This document shows positions 49,109 to 56,609 of a DNA stretch of 64,000 bases, in pieces. The translations under genes and the position numbers were made by a program. Under the pieces are notes generated by a model. The model saw only the letters and a program-made list of their open reading frames with translations, was not told where the DNA came from and searched no databases. Position 1 is the stretch's first letter; every line of letters begins with the position of its first letter. This DNA is from Paraktedonobacter carboxidivorans (lineage in GTDB: Bacteria > Chloroflexota > Ktedonobacteria > Ktedonobacterales > Ktedonobacteraceae): positions 1 through 64,000 of the forward strand of contig JBEVTI010000026.1 of assembly GCA_041156125.1 (NCBI GenBank). The letters run 5' to 3'.

Positions 49109-49777
49109 TCAGACCCTGGCTGTTTCCAGCGAACGAGATTTAGTGAGTCCGGCGGGAGTCAGAAGACGCTCCAATCCGCCCATGCCCGCTTCAGCAAGCA
49201 GGGCAATGATAGAGACAGGAAGCGCGCCGGCGAGGATTTCGGTAGGGTGCAAGAGGTAAAAGCCATCGACAATATAGTCTCCATAACCACCAGCGCCGAT
49301 AAAGGCAGCCAGTGGAGCGGTGGCAATAATTTGAATCGTGGCGGTGCGCACTCCAGCGGCAACTATAGGCAGGACCAGGGGAAACTGCACGCGCGCGATA
49401 ATCTGCCAGTAAGTCATCCCCATGCCCCTGGCGGCATCGATAATCGAGCCATCGATATCGCGCAGACCTGTGTAGGTATTCAAGAGAATCGGAGGAATAC
49501 CCAGAACAATCAGCGCTGTGACAGCCGCGGTGAAGCCAACGCCCAGGTAGGGCAGCACCGCGATCAGAAATGCGATTACTGGTATCGCTCGCATCAAGCC
49601 ACTCAGATTGATTGCTACAAAGGCGAGGATTGAGTTGCGCGACACCGCGAAGCCTAGCAGAATACCAATGATCACCGCGACTACAATCGCAACCAGGCAG
49701 AGTTCGCAGAAGGCCAGCGAAGTACTGGCGAAATTGTTTGCGGGATCGCTATAAAAGTTCCAGAGATCACTCAGCAT
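49109..49777 (-). CDS. opuCD: Osmoprotectant ABC transporter permease
   Basis: A 222-residue permease with about five or six membrane helices. The cytoplasmic coupling loop DAARGMGMTYWQIIARVQFPLVLP binds the ATPase. GFYLLHPTEILAGALPVS near the end is characteristic of OpuC/OsmY-type permeases. It forms the pore with the paralogous permease encoded 16 bp upstream. ATG follows AAAGGTGG. Confidence 0.93.
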   Translation of the reverse strand: MLSDLWNFYSDPANNFASTSLAFCELCLVAIVVAVIIGILLGFAVSRNSILAFVAINLSGLMRAIPVIAFLIAVLPYLGVGFTAAVTALIVLGIPPILLNTYTGLRDIDGSIIDAARGMGMTYWQIIARVQFPLVLPIVAAGVRTATIQIIATAPLAAFIGAGGYGDYIVDGFYLLHPTEILAGALPVSIIALLAEAGMGGLERLLTPAGLTKSRSLETARV

Positions 49778-49792
49778 GCATCTGCCACCTTT

Positions 49793-50449
49793 CTACGAAA
49801 CGGAGAGCGCGCTTCGACCGCGATTGAGCGCGACCTGAAGGCCCAGCAGAAGTAGATCAACAAGCACAGCCAGCCCGGCCAGGAGAATAGCTCCCGCCAC
49901 GACAGCGTCAAGTTGTCCATTAGCGATATTTTTAAAGATCAGATCGCCAAGTCCCCCTTGTGCGACCAGCGAAGCCAGGGAAGCAATGCCGATAGTCGTG
50001 ACTGTGGCGATGCGCACCCCGGCCACAATTGTGGGCAAAGCCAGGGGCAACCTGACGCGCAAAAAAAGCTGGAGTGAATTCATGCCCATGCCTTTGCCCA
50101 CATCGATCAGCAGCGGATCAATGTTGTTGATACCAGCGACAATATTGCGGATAAGCACCAACTGGGTATAAAGCACCAGAGGGATAAGGACTGTTGGCAA
50201 TTGAAGCCCGGTAAAAGAGATGAGAAAGGCCACCATGGCAATGCTGGGAATGGTGTACAGAACATCTGCGACCGAGATCAGTGGTCCGTACAGTTCTTTG
50301 TAGCGCGCCGCTAACAGCCCTAGAGGGATCGCGATGACCAGCGAAATAAGCATAGTCAGACCGACCAACCAGAGGTGTTGTATAAACAGATTGGGTATGC
50401 TTTCAGGGTCGGTCAGATCGTAATTAAATGGGCTCAGCAAATATTGCAT
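49793..50449 (-). CDS. opuCB: Osmoprotectant ABC transporter permease
   Basis: A 218-residue permease, paralogous to the next gene. It has about six membrane helices and the coupling loop DVGKGMGMNSLQLFLRVRLPLALP. VADVLYTIPSIAMVAFLI and GGLGDLIFKNIANGQLD fit OpuCB/OpuCD proteins. Second gene of the operon after the ATPase. Confidence 0.93.
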   Translation of the reverse strand: MQYLLSPFNYDLTDPESIPNLFIQHLWLVGLTMLISLVIAIPLGLLAARYKELYGPLISVADVLYTIPSIAMVAFLISFTGLQLPTVLIPLVLYTQLVLIRNIVAGINNIDPLLIDVGKGMGMNSLQLFLRVRLPLALPTIVAGVRIATVTTIGIASLASLVAQGGLGDLIFKNIANGQLDAVVAGAILLAGLAVLVDLLLLGLQVALNRGRSALSVS

Positions 50450-50484
50450 ATATGTTTCTCCGCTGCATCAGAGGCATAGCCCCG

Positions 50485-51498
50485 CTATATTCGGCTCTCT
50501 TCTTGTGTGCTGGCCGGCTGTTCGCCCTGAGTTCGTGCCGTCGTGATCTCGCGATTGATACTGGCAAGAGTGATGGGACCCAGAATAGTCGAGCCATCAA
50601 CGATCGTAAGGGCTGGAGAGCGTGTCTGCAGGAGTTGGAGCATGGCGTCAAGCAGAGTTGCCTGAGCATCACATACAGGCATTTCCTCACTTTGCTCCTG
50701 AGCAAGCGCGGCATCATGATCCAGAGCTACTGTAACCGGTAAATATTGCAGTTGTCGCAGGATGTTATCCGCGCCCACCAGTTTGCGTACAAAGTCATCG
50801 GCAGGCCTGGTAAGCAGTTCAATCGGCGTGCCTATTTGTATCAACCGTCCCTCGGAGAGCACAGCAATCTGATCGCCCAGCTTAAATGCCTCGTCCACAT
50901 CATGCGAGACAAAGAGCACTGTTTTGCGCACTCCGCGTTGAATACGTAGCAGTTCATCCTGCATGCGTGCCCTGGTAATCGCATCCAGCGCCCCAAAGGG
51001 CTCGTCCATCAGCAGCATCGTAGGATCAGTAGCCAGGGCCCGCGCCAGACCAACGCGCTGCTGCTGGCCCCCGGAGAGTTGGCGAGGAAAGCGTTTACGG
51101 TATTCCTCGGGTGATAGACCGACAAGTTCCAGCAATTCATCTACGCGCTGATTAAGCGTATTCCGTTCCCAGCCCCCGGCGATCTCAGCAGTTACACGGA
51201 TATTTTCCGCGATAGTCATATGCGGAAAAAGACCTACCTGCTGAATTACATAACCTATACGCCGGCGCAATTGGATCGGGTTCTCCTCTAAAATATTCTT
51301 GCCGTCAATCAAAATAGCTCCACCAGTTGGTTCAATCAGACGGTTTGCCATGCGCAACAGCGTTGTCTTGCCTGACCCGGAGGTTCCGAGCAACATACAG
51401 ATTGCCCCCTCCGGTACATCAAAGGTCACCGCATCGACCGCGGGTCTGCTCGCTCCCTTGTACAGTTTGCTAGCCTCCACAAACGCGATTTTCGCCAT
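50485..51498 (-). CDS. opuCA: Osmoprotectant ABC transporter ATP-binding protein
   Basis: A 337-residue ATPase that drives betaine import. Walker A GTSGSGKTTL, Q-loop QQVGLFPHMT, signature LSGGQQQRVGLARAL, Walker B MLLMDEPFGALD and H-loop FVSHDVDEA. The C-terminal 90 residues carry a CBS-like segment (PVCDAQATLLDAMLQLL), the ionic-strength or cyclic-nucleotide sensing part of OpuCA proteins. First gene of the operon; ATG follows AAGGAG. Confidence 0.95.
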   Translation of the reverse strand: MAKIAFVEASKLYKGASRPAVDAVTFDVPEGAICMLLGTSGSGKTTLLRMANRLIEPTGGAILIDGKNILEENPIQLRRRIGYVIQQVGLFPHMTIAENIRVTAEIAGGWERNTLNQRVDELLELVGLSPEEYRKRFPRQLSGGQQQRVGLARALATDPTMLLMDEPFGALDAITRARMQDELLRIQRGVRKTVLFVSHDVDEAFKLGDQIAVLSEGRLIQIGTPIELLTRPADDFVRKLVGADNILRQLQYLPVTVALDHDAALAQEQSEEMPVCDAQATLLDAMLQLLQTRSPALTIVDGSTILGPITLASINREITTARTQGEQPASTQEESRI

Positions 51499-51820
51499 GC
51501 CTGAGCACACTCCTTAATGAACGCTGTGCCTTTGCAATTAAAGCAAGGCAGTTTTTTGCTTCCTGGTGATGATGAAGGAGATCATCTTTATTTGATACCC
51601 TCTTCATAAGGACGAACGAACACGTCCATATGGTTCAAACATTTTTACTAACTCACAAGCAATTCCAAAAATTCCCCGCGCGCGGCTAATTTTCAGCTTT
51701 TAAGAGTAAATTTGCGTAGATATACAAATTTACTATGGATATCAAGAGTTTCATTCGTTCTAGTTGAGCATAGCGATTGTCAATCTTGCCTTGTCTCATC
51801 TCTTGCTCTATCTGGCGAGG
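51499..51820 (-). other. Control region of the betaine importer operon
   Basis: 322 bp between the HAD gene end and opuCA. The only striking structure is the 10-bp inverted repeat listed separately. No gene seen. Confidence 0.45.
51705..51734. promoter_or_regulatory. Inverted repeat, candidate operator of the opuC operon
   Basis: AGTAAATTTG (51705-51714) and CAAATTTACT (51725-51734) flank ten bases. It sits about 210 bp before the opuCA ATG. The two half-sites are one helical turn and a half apart, suitable for a dimeric regulator. Confidence 0.45.
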
Positions 51821-52564
51821 TCATGCCTCAATTTCCAGCAGAGGCAGCAGCTCACTTAGCGAGTGGATCAGCAGACAATCGACCTGGGCCTGTTTGATCT
51901 GGTGTTTGCGGTCAAGCAGGACCGGAATCATTCCTGCCGCACGAGCGCCCAGAACATCCAGAATATACGAATCGCCGACATGTATAGAGTAGTCCGCGAT
52001 AGTATTTGCGCGCTCAAGTGCCGTCTCATAGAGGATCGCTGAAGGCTTGGCATGGCCCGTGACTGCTGAGATGAGCAGGCAATCGAAGTATGTATTGAGG
52101 CGTAGGCGTTGCAAAATTGGTCCAAGCGCGGGACTCCAGTCAGAAATAGCGCCGAGCGTGTATTTTCCGCTGGTTCGTAGCGTCTGCAGAGTAGGTAGGA
52201 CATCAGGATATATCTGCCAGCTTGCAGGTGAATCGTACTCGCTCGTGATTCGCCAGGCCAGTTCATACAAAAGTTTCTCATCCTGTGGCGCAACCAATGG
52301 CCGCAGTATCCGCATATAGTACATCGTCCAGAACTCGCGAATCGCGGTAGCGCTAGCCCACACATGGCGATTGATACGCATATGGTGTAAAAAGAATTCT
52401 TGTGCCTTGACCCAGCGTTTTTCCAGATCTTGCTGATGAAGGTGAAAACCCAGGTGCTCACAGATCTGGAGGCAGATTTCCAGGTCCGAAGGGTGCGAGT
52501 AGAGAAGGGTAAAGCCTACATCGAAGAAAATTGCACGGATTGCCTGTGGCTGTTCAAGATTCAT
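51821..52564 (-). CDS. HAD-superfamily hydrolase
   Basis: A 247-residue haloacid-dehalogenase-like hydrolase; ATG follows GAAGGAG. Motif I is FFDVGFTLL (nucleophile Asp in DVG, the variant of HDHD3-like enzymes), motif II SDWS, the motif III lysine in GHAKPS, and motif IV HVGDSYILDVLGA. A helical cap lies between motifs I and II. Likely a phosphatase for a small metabolite; substrate not deducible. Separate from the neighbouring operons. Confidence 0.9.
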   Translation of the reverse strand: MNLEQPQAIRAIFFDVGFTLLYSHPSDLEICLQICEHLGFHLHQQDLEKRWVKAQEFFLHHMRINRHVWASATAIREFWTMYYMRILRPLVAPQDEKLLYELAWRITSEYDSPASWQIYPDVLPTLQTLRTSGKYTLGAISDWSPALGPILQRLRLNTYFDCLLISAVTGHAKPSAILYETALERANTIADYSIHVGDSYILDVLGARAAGMIPVLLDRKHQIKQAQVDCLLIHSLSELLPLLEIEA

Positions 52565-52927
52565 GATTTCTCCTTCTTTTTTGTGATACTGTGAACATGA
52601 CCCCGATCCTTGCACCGGGTATGAAGGATGAAACTATATTCGCCTGATTATCGCAAATCAAACGGATTTGATAGATGAGAGACTCACTTGACTGTACTCT
52701 CTATAGTCTATCAAATTTCTGCAGAAATTGCTCATGCTTCAGCCACTTGTGGATATGTCTTTTCATTACTGCATGGCTAAATTCACCCCGTTTATAGAAG
52801 TACTTGTGTAACTCCGCTTGAGATAGAACGCATCAAATGCAGAGATAGTAGCGCTGAGCCTATCCATTTCAGTTAGGGGAAAGGCCCTATGAGTAGAGAA
52901 TACGGATCAACATTGCAAGGTCAGCCA
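52565..52927 (-). other. Intergenic region between prfA and the HAD gene
   Basis: 363 bp, no gene. It has an extended imperfect hairpin: ATTTGATAGA (52666-52675) with TCTATCAAAT (52707-52716), and inside it GAGAG/CTCTC (52677-52681/52697-52701). It may terminate prfA. Confidence 0.5.
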
Positions 52928-54019
52928 TCAGACAGTTGCCTCAGTTTCAAAAAGATGTTGTAGTTTGTCTGCCTGATCAACACTGATCAGATTATCAATA
53001 AATTCGTCAAGTTCACCATTGAGCACACCGGGAAGATTATGGCGGGTATAACTGATGCGGTGATCAGTAACACGATCCTGTGGAAAATTATATGTGCGAA
53101 TCTTCTCGCTACGATCGCCCGTTTGCACCTGAGAACGGCGTGATTTGCTCAACTCCGCCTGGCGGCGCGCCTCTTCCAGATCCCACAGGCGTGCTTTTAA
53201 AACGCCTAGCGCTTTCAACTTATTTTTCAACTGCGATTTCTCATCCTGACAGGTCACAACCAGGCCGCTTGGCAGATGAGTAATGCGTACCGCCGAGTCA
53301 GTTGTATTGACGCTCTGTCCGCCGTGCCCGGTTGAGCGATAAACGTCTACCCGGATATCAGTCTCTTTAATCTCAATATGGATATCGTCATCGGCTTCCG
53401 GCAGGACAATTACCTTGGCGGTAGAGGTATGGATGCGCCCGTTAGACTCGGTGACTGGCACGCGCTGCACACGGTGTGTGCCACCTTCATACTTCATACG
53501 GCTGTACGCGCCCTTACCTTTAACGACAAAAGTCACTTCCTTCATGCCGCCCTGACCTGTCTCGTTGATATCTAAGATCTCGATTTTCCAGCGTCGATTA
53601 TCGGCATAGTGCGTGTACATACGGAAGAGCTCGCCTGAGAAAAGTGCTGCTTCGTCGCCGCCCGCACCGCCTTGTATGGTCACAATTGCATTTTTCTCAT
53701 CCATGATGTCTCTAGGTAAGAGAGCAATCTGGACCTCTTCCTGTAATTTCAGTTTGACCTCCTTCAGGCGCGCAACCTCTTCATAAGCTAGTTCGCGCAT
53801 TTCGAGATCATCGCTCTCATACATCTCCTGAGCTTCGGCCAGTTGCTGATCTGTCTGGCGCATCTCGTGATATTTCTGAACTACTTCCTCTAATTCGGCA
53901 TGTTCGCGTCCATAACGCTGGAGCAGAGAAATATCCTCAAGCACGTCTGGTTGGGCCATTAGATTGTTAAGCTCTTCATATCGTTCCGCCAGACTGGCAA
54001 GTTTTTTAGTTAAATCCAT
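52928..54019 (-). CDS. prfA: Peptide chain release factor 1
   Basis: A 363-residue class I release factor reading UAA and UAG. The anticodon-like motif is PVT in RVPVTESNGRIH; the GGQ motif lies in STGHGGQSVNTTDSAVRITH. Length and the VTIQGGAGGDEAALF stretch are typical. Translation starts at the ATG before DLTKKLASL; no good Shine-Dalgarno is present. Its methylase gene prmC is elsewhere in the window, unlike the frequent prfA-prmC pair. Confidence 0.97.
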   Translation of the reverse strand: MDLTKKLASLAERYEELNNLMAQPDVLEDISLLQRYGREHAELEEVVQKYHEMRQTDQQLAEAQEMYESDDLEMRELAYEEVARLKEVKLKLQEEVQIALLPRDIMDEKNAIVTIQGGAGGDEAALFSGELFRMYTHYADNRRWKIEILDINETGQGGMKEVTFVVKGKGAYSRMKYEGGTHRVQRVPVTESNGRIHTSTAKVIVLPEADDDIHIEIKETDIRVDVYRSTGHGGQSVNTTDSAVRITHLPSGLVVTCQDEKSQLKNKLKALGVLKARLWDLEEARRQAELSKSRRSQVQTGDRSEKIRTYNFPQDRVTDHRISYTRHNLPGVLNGELDEFIDNLISVDQADKLQHLFETEATV

Positions 54020-54626
54020 AGGAGTTTCCTATCTCTCGTTTCATTTTTCGGTGTTAGCAGTATCTCGTCGCCTCAGGAGTTGACTGAGATATCTCAGATT
54101 CTTTCAGCATTTTATCATGACCAGAACAGCCACAACTGCTTGCAGCTTTTGTTGTTGTTATTATCAAGGGTGGCAGCTTGTGCTTTTTGGTAGAGCGTAG
54201 AGGGCATAGGAGGGCCTCGCTACCCAGCGGCTAGCAAGTAGCGTTCGACAGTAGCTCGACAGAGGTATTGAGTATATTGGCGTTTCACGCCCATCTTTAA
54301 TATGATATGATCATTCAGCGTTTGCATATGTATAGTATATCATAATTTGTTTTCTTCATAAAGAAGATGTTATCAATAATCAACATGGCATGTGGGGCAC
54401 TTTTTGCTCCCAGCGTGCCCAGGCCGCGCGTCTTTGCAAGCGCTTCTATGTGCTCAGAACGGACGTTTAGCAAGTCAGCTATGCTTTCGAGGTAGGAGAT
54501 ACTTAAGGGAAGGTGTGGACGTTATAAACAGAATGTGAAGCAGGCACTATACGCCAGAGTCGGTGCAGCCTATAATACTAAAAGTGTAATAAGCATGAAC
54601 CCGGAGATGTTTTGGAGGCAAGATCG
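54020..54626 (+). other. Divergent prfA/ATP-grasp intergenic region
   Basis: 607 bp, no gene seen. It contains a perfect 14-bp palindrome CTGAGATATCTCAG (54084-54097) 65 bp before prfA, an AT-rich stretch near 54300-54360, and a TATAAT (54571-54576) about 50 bp before the ATP-grasp gene without a clear -35. Confidence 0.5.
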
Positions 54627-55559
54627 ATGAGATTCTGTTTTATCCTGGAAGAGAGATATGCACAAAAACCTATGCCCATGGTAATCGCGGACCAGTTGGA
54701 GCAGTGGGGGCATGAGATAGATGTTTTGCAGCCGTATGCGGCTGTTACCAGTTTAACCGACCTTTCACTTACTACATATGACGCTTATGTCCTGAAAACT
54801 GTTTCTGATGGACCAGGCCTCACGATCCTGGAGGCAGCGGAAGCAGTAGGGATTCCAACCATTAATAACTCGCGGGCTATTCGCCTGGTGCGTGATAAAG
54901 CTGTAGCTGTAGCATTTGCTCAGGCCTGTGGTTTGCCCATTCCCACTACCTACTTTGTCGGTCATCCGCGAGCTTTACTGGGGGTACCTGAGACTATCTA
55001 TCCAGTGGTAGTCAAGCCCAGCAATGGAACATCCATGCAAGACATTCATCTTGTTCATACGCCCGAAGAGATGCGCCAGCTCAAAGTTGACGAACGCTCG
55101 CATTATCTGGCCATGCACTATGTAGAAAATACCGGCTACGATATTAAACTCTATGTGACTGGCCAGGAAGTGCATGCGGTGCAGAAAAGCTCACCGCTTC
55201 ACGGAGAAGTTCAGGAGCAAGAAATTTCAGTCACGCACGAAATGTTAAAACTTGCCCGCCGGGTAGGCCAGTTTTTTGGCCTGGATCTTTATGGAGTGGA
55301 TGTGTTGGAGACACCTGAGGGATTGGTGATAGTGGACATCAACGACTTTCCCAGCTTCTATGGAGTGCCGCGTAAGGTCTCCAGTGTCGCTGAGTATATC
55401 TTACATGCCGCCTATCGCTCGCGTCAGAGTCGCAATAAAGGCACCTTTTACCCACTGGTTCACATCCGCAAATCGCTGCGCCGTCAGGATCAAAAAAGCA
55501 TTATGCCCGCCGAACTGGTGCCCCAGAGTATATATGTCAAACGTCCTCTTACTCATTAG
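54627..55559 (+). CDS. ATP-grasp enzyme (RimK-like)
   Basis: A 310-residue ATP-grasp protein; ATG eight bases after GGAGG. Domain order is an N-terminal Rossmann-like part (PMVIADQLEQWGHEI), then RLVRDKAVAVAFAQACGLPIP, the ATP lysine loop YPVVVKPSNGTSMQDIHLV, and metal-binding FGLDLYGVDVLE and VDINDFPSF. The family joins a carboxylate to an amine using ATP; some members phosphorylate inositol phosphates. Substrate unknown. Convergent with a histidine phosphatase, separated by 17 bp. Confidence 0.87.
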   Translation: MRFCFILEERYAQKPMPMVIADQLEQWGHEIDVLQPYAAVTSLTDLSLTTYDAYVLKTVSDGPGLTILEAAEAVGIPTINNSRAIRLVRDKAVAVAFAQACGLPIPTTYFVGHPRALLGVPETIYPVVVKPSNGTSMQDIHLVHTPEEMRQLKVDERSHYLAMHYVENTGYDIKLYVTGQEVHAVQKSSPLHGEVQEQEISVTHEMLKLARRVGQFFGLDLYGVDVLETPEGLVIVDINDFPSFYGVPRKVSSVAEYILHAAYRSRQSRNKGTFYPLVHIRKSLRRQDQKSIMPAELVPQSIYVKRPLTH

Positions 55560-55576
55560 TCCGGCGGGTGATCCGC

Positions 55577-56251
55577 TTAGAAGCGCCGCGGTAGGTGCGC
55601 GAGGTCGTTGACAACGTAAATAACGCGCTTCTGATTACTGACGCGCACAACGTTGATGGAAGTGTTAGCTGCTGGGAAAAAGAAATCTCTTGTCAGACCC
55701 AGAGTTTCAGCAAGATAAGCATTGATGACACCGCCATGGCTGAAGATCAGCACACGCTCACTCTGGTGCTGGCGTGCGATGCCATCAATTGCTTTGACAA
55801 CCCGCTGGCGGAACTCATGCGATGCTTCGCTGTTGGGGATGGCGTCCCAGTACCCGGTTTCTCCAGCCAGGCGCACAATCTCAATCTGGCGTGCCTGGAG
55901 TGCCCTGGTCAACTCCTCTAGATTGCTTGCATCAGTAGGGAGAGGAAACGGATTGCCCAGGCGTACTTCTTTAATCTCTGGAACAATGCCCAGCGGTAAG
56001 CGCAAATGCTCCAACAGCGGTGCCGCTGTCTCCTGGCAGCGCTGTAAAGGACTGCTATAGGCCGCGTTAAAGCTCAGTAATTTTAAGCGCTCAGCCAGTG
56101 CCAATGCCTGTTCTCGTCCCACCCGACTGAGTGGAAGATTATCATAGACGCCGCTGGGGATAATTTCATCAGCTTCGGGGATAGCATCTGCGTGACGAAT
56201 TAAAAAGAGTTCTGCGGCGCTCTCACGCCGCATCAAGAATGGATCATCCAT
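55577..56251 (-). CDS. Histidine phosphatase (phosphoglycerate mutase-like)
   Basis: A 224-residue histidine phosphatase. The catalytic motif is FLIRHADA (RH with the phospho-acceptor histidine), YSSPLQRCQETA and the second histidine in IFSHGGVINAYL. Length and motifs fit broad-specificity phosphatases of the PhoE/GpmB type. Substrate unknown. Confidence 0.93.
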   Translation of the reverse strand: MDDPFLMRRESAAELFLIRHADAIPEADEIIPSGVYDNLPLSRVGREQALALAERLKLLSFNAAYSSPLQRCQETAAPLLEHLRLPLGIVPEIKEVRLGNPFPLPTDASNLEELTRALQARQIEIVRLAGETGYWDAIPNSEASHEFRQRVVKAIDGIARQHQSERVLIFSHGGVINAYLAETLGLTRDFFFPAANTSINVVRVSNQKRVIYVVNDLAHLPRRF

Positions 56252-56499
56252 GCCCGTTTTTACCCTTATCTATCTCTTGTAATATTACTGTCAACACAAA
56301 ATAGGCCTGCTTATAACTAACAGGTTGTCAGGTGTTTAAAGCAACGTGCCTTATGACGTATTTTGTAGAGCCGCTTTCAATTGTAGCTGCCTTCATTCTG
56401 GATAGCCACCAGTGTCTCTCTTTATTTTACCATAGAGATTCGCCGCCACGCCTGAACTATTGGGAATAATCAGTTCTCCCGGCGCGTTTTTATCAGTGA

Positions 56500-56526
56500 T
56501 TGGCAATCAGATCATCAGAGTGCTAG
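56500..56526 (+). promoter_or_regulatory. CIRCE operator 1 (HrcA site)
   Basis: TTGGCAATC, nine bases, GAGTGCTAG. This differs from the consensus TTAGCACTC-N9-GAGTGCTAA at three positions. Its right arm overlaps the -35 box. Confidence 0.75.
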
Positions 56527-56552
56527 ACAGAATCAGAAAAATATGCTAGAAT
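56524..56552 (+). promoter_or_regulatory. clpE-like promoter
   Basis: TAGACA (56524-56529), a 17-bp spacer and TAGAAT (56547-56552) with an upstream TG, giving an extended -10. It lies between the two CIRCE elements. Confidence 0.7.
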
Positions 56553-56553
56553 T

Positions 56554-56580
56554 TTAGCAATCGGACAATCTGAGTGCTAA
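56554..56580 (+). promoter_or_regulatory. CIRCE operator 2 (HrcA site)
   Basis: TTAGCAATC, nine bases, GAGTGCTAA: one mismatch to the CIRCE consensus. It covers the expected transcription start. Confidence 0.88.
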
Positions 56581-56609
56581 CAGCAAATGTAAGGAGCTGA
56601 TAGAACAGA

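Larger units (their letters stand above)
56252..56609 (+). other. clpE-like control region
   Basis: 358 bp between divergent genes. The right half is a heat-shock promoter with two CIRCE operators (listed separately). The left half contains no recognised element. Confidence 0.7.
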
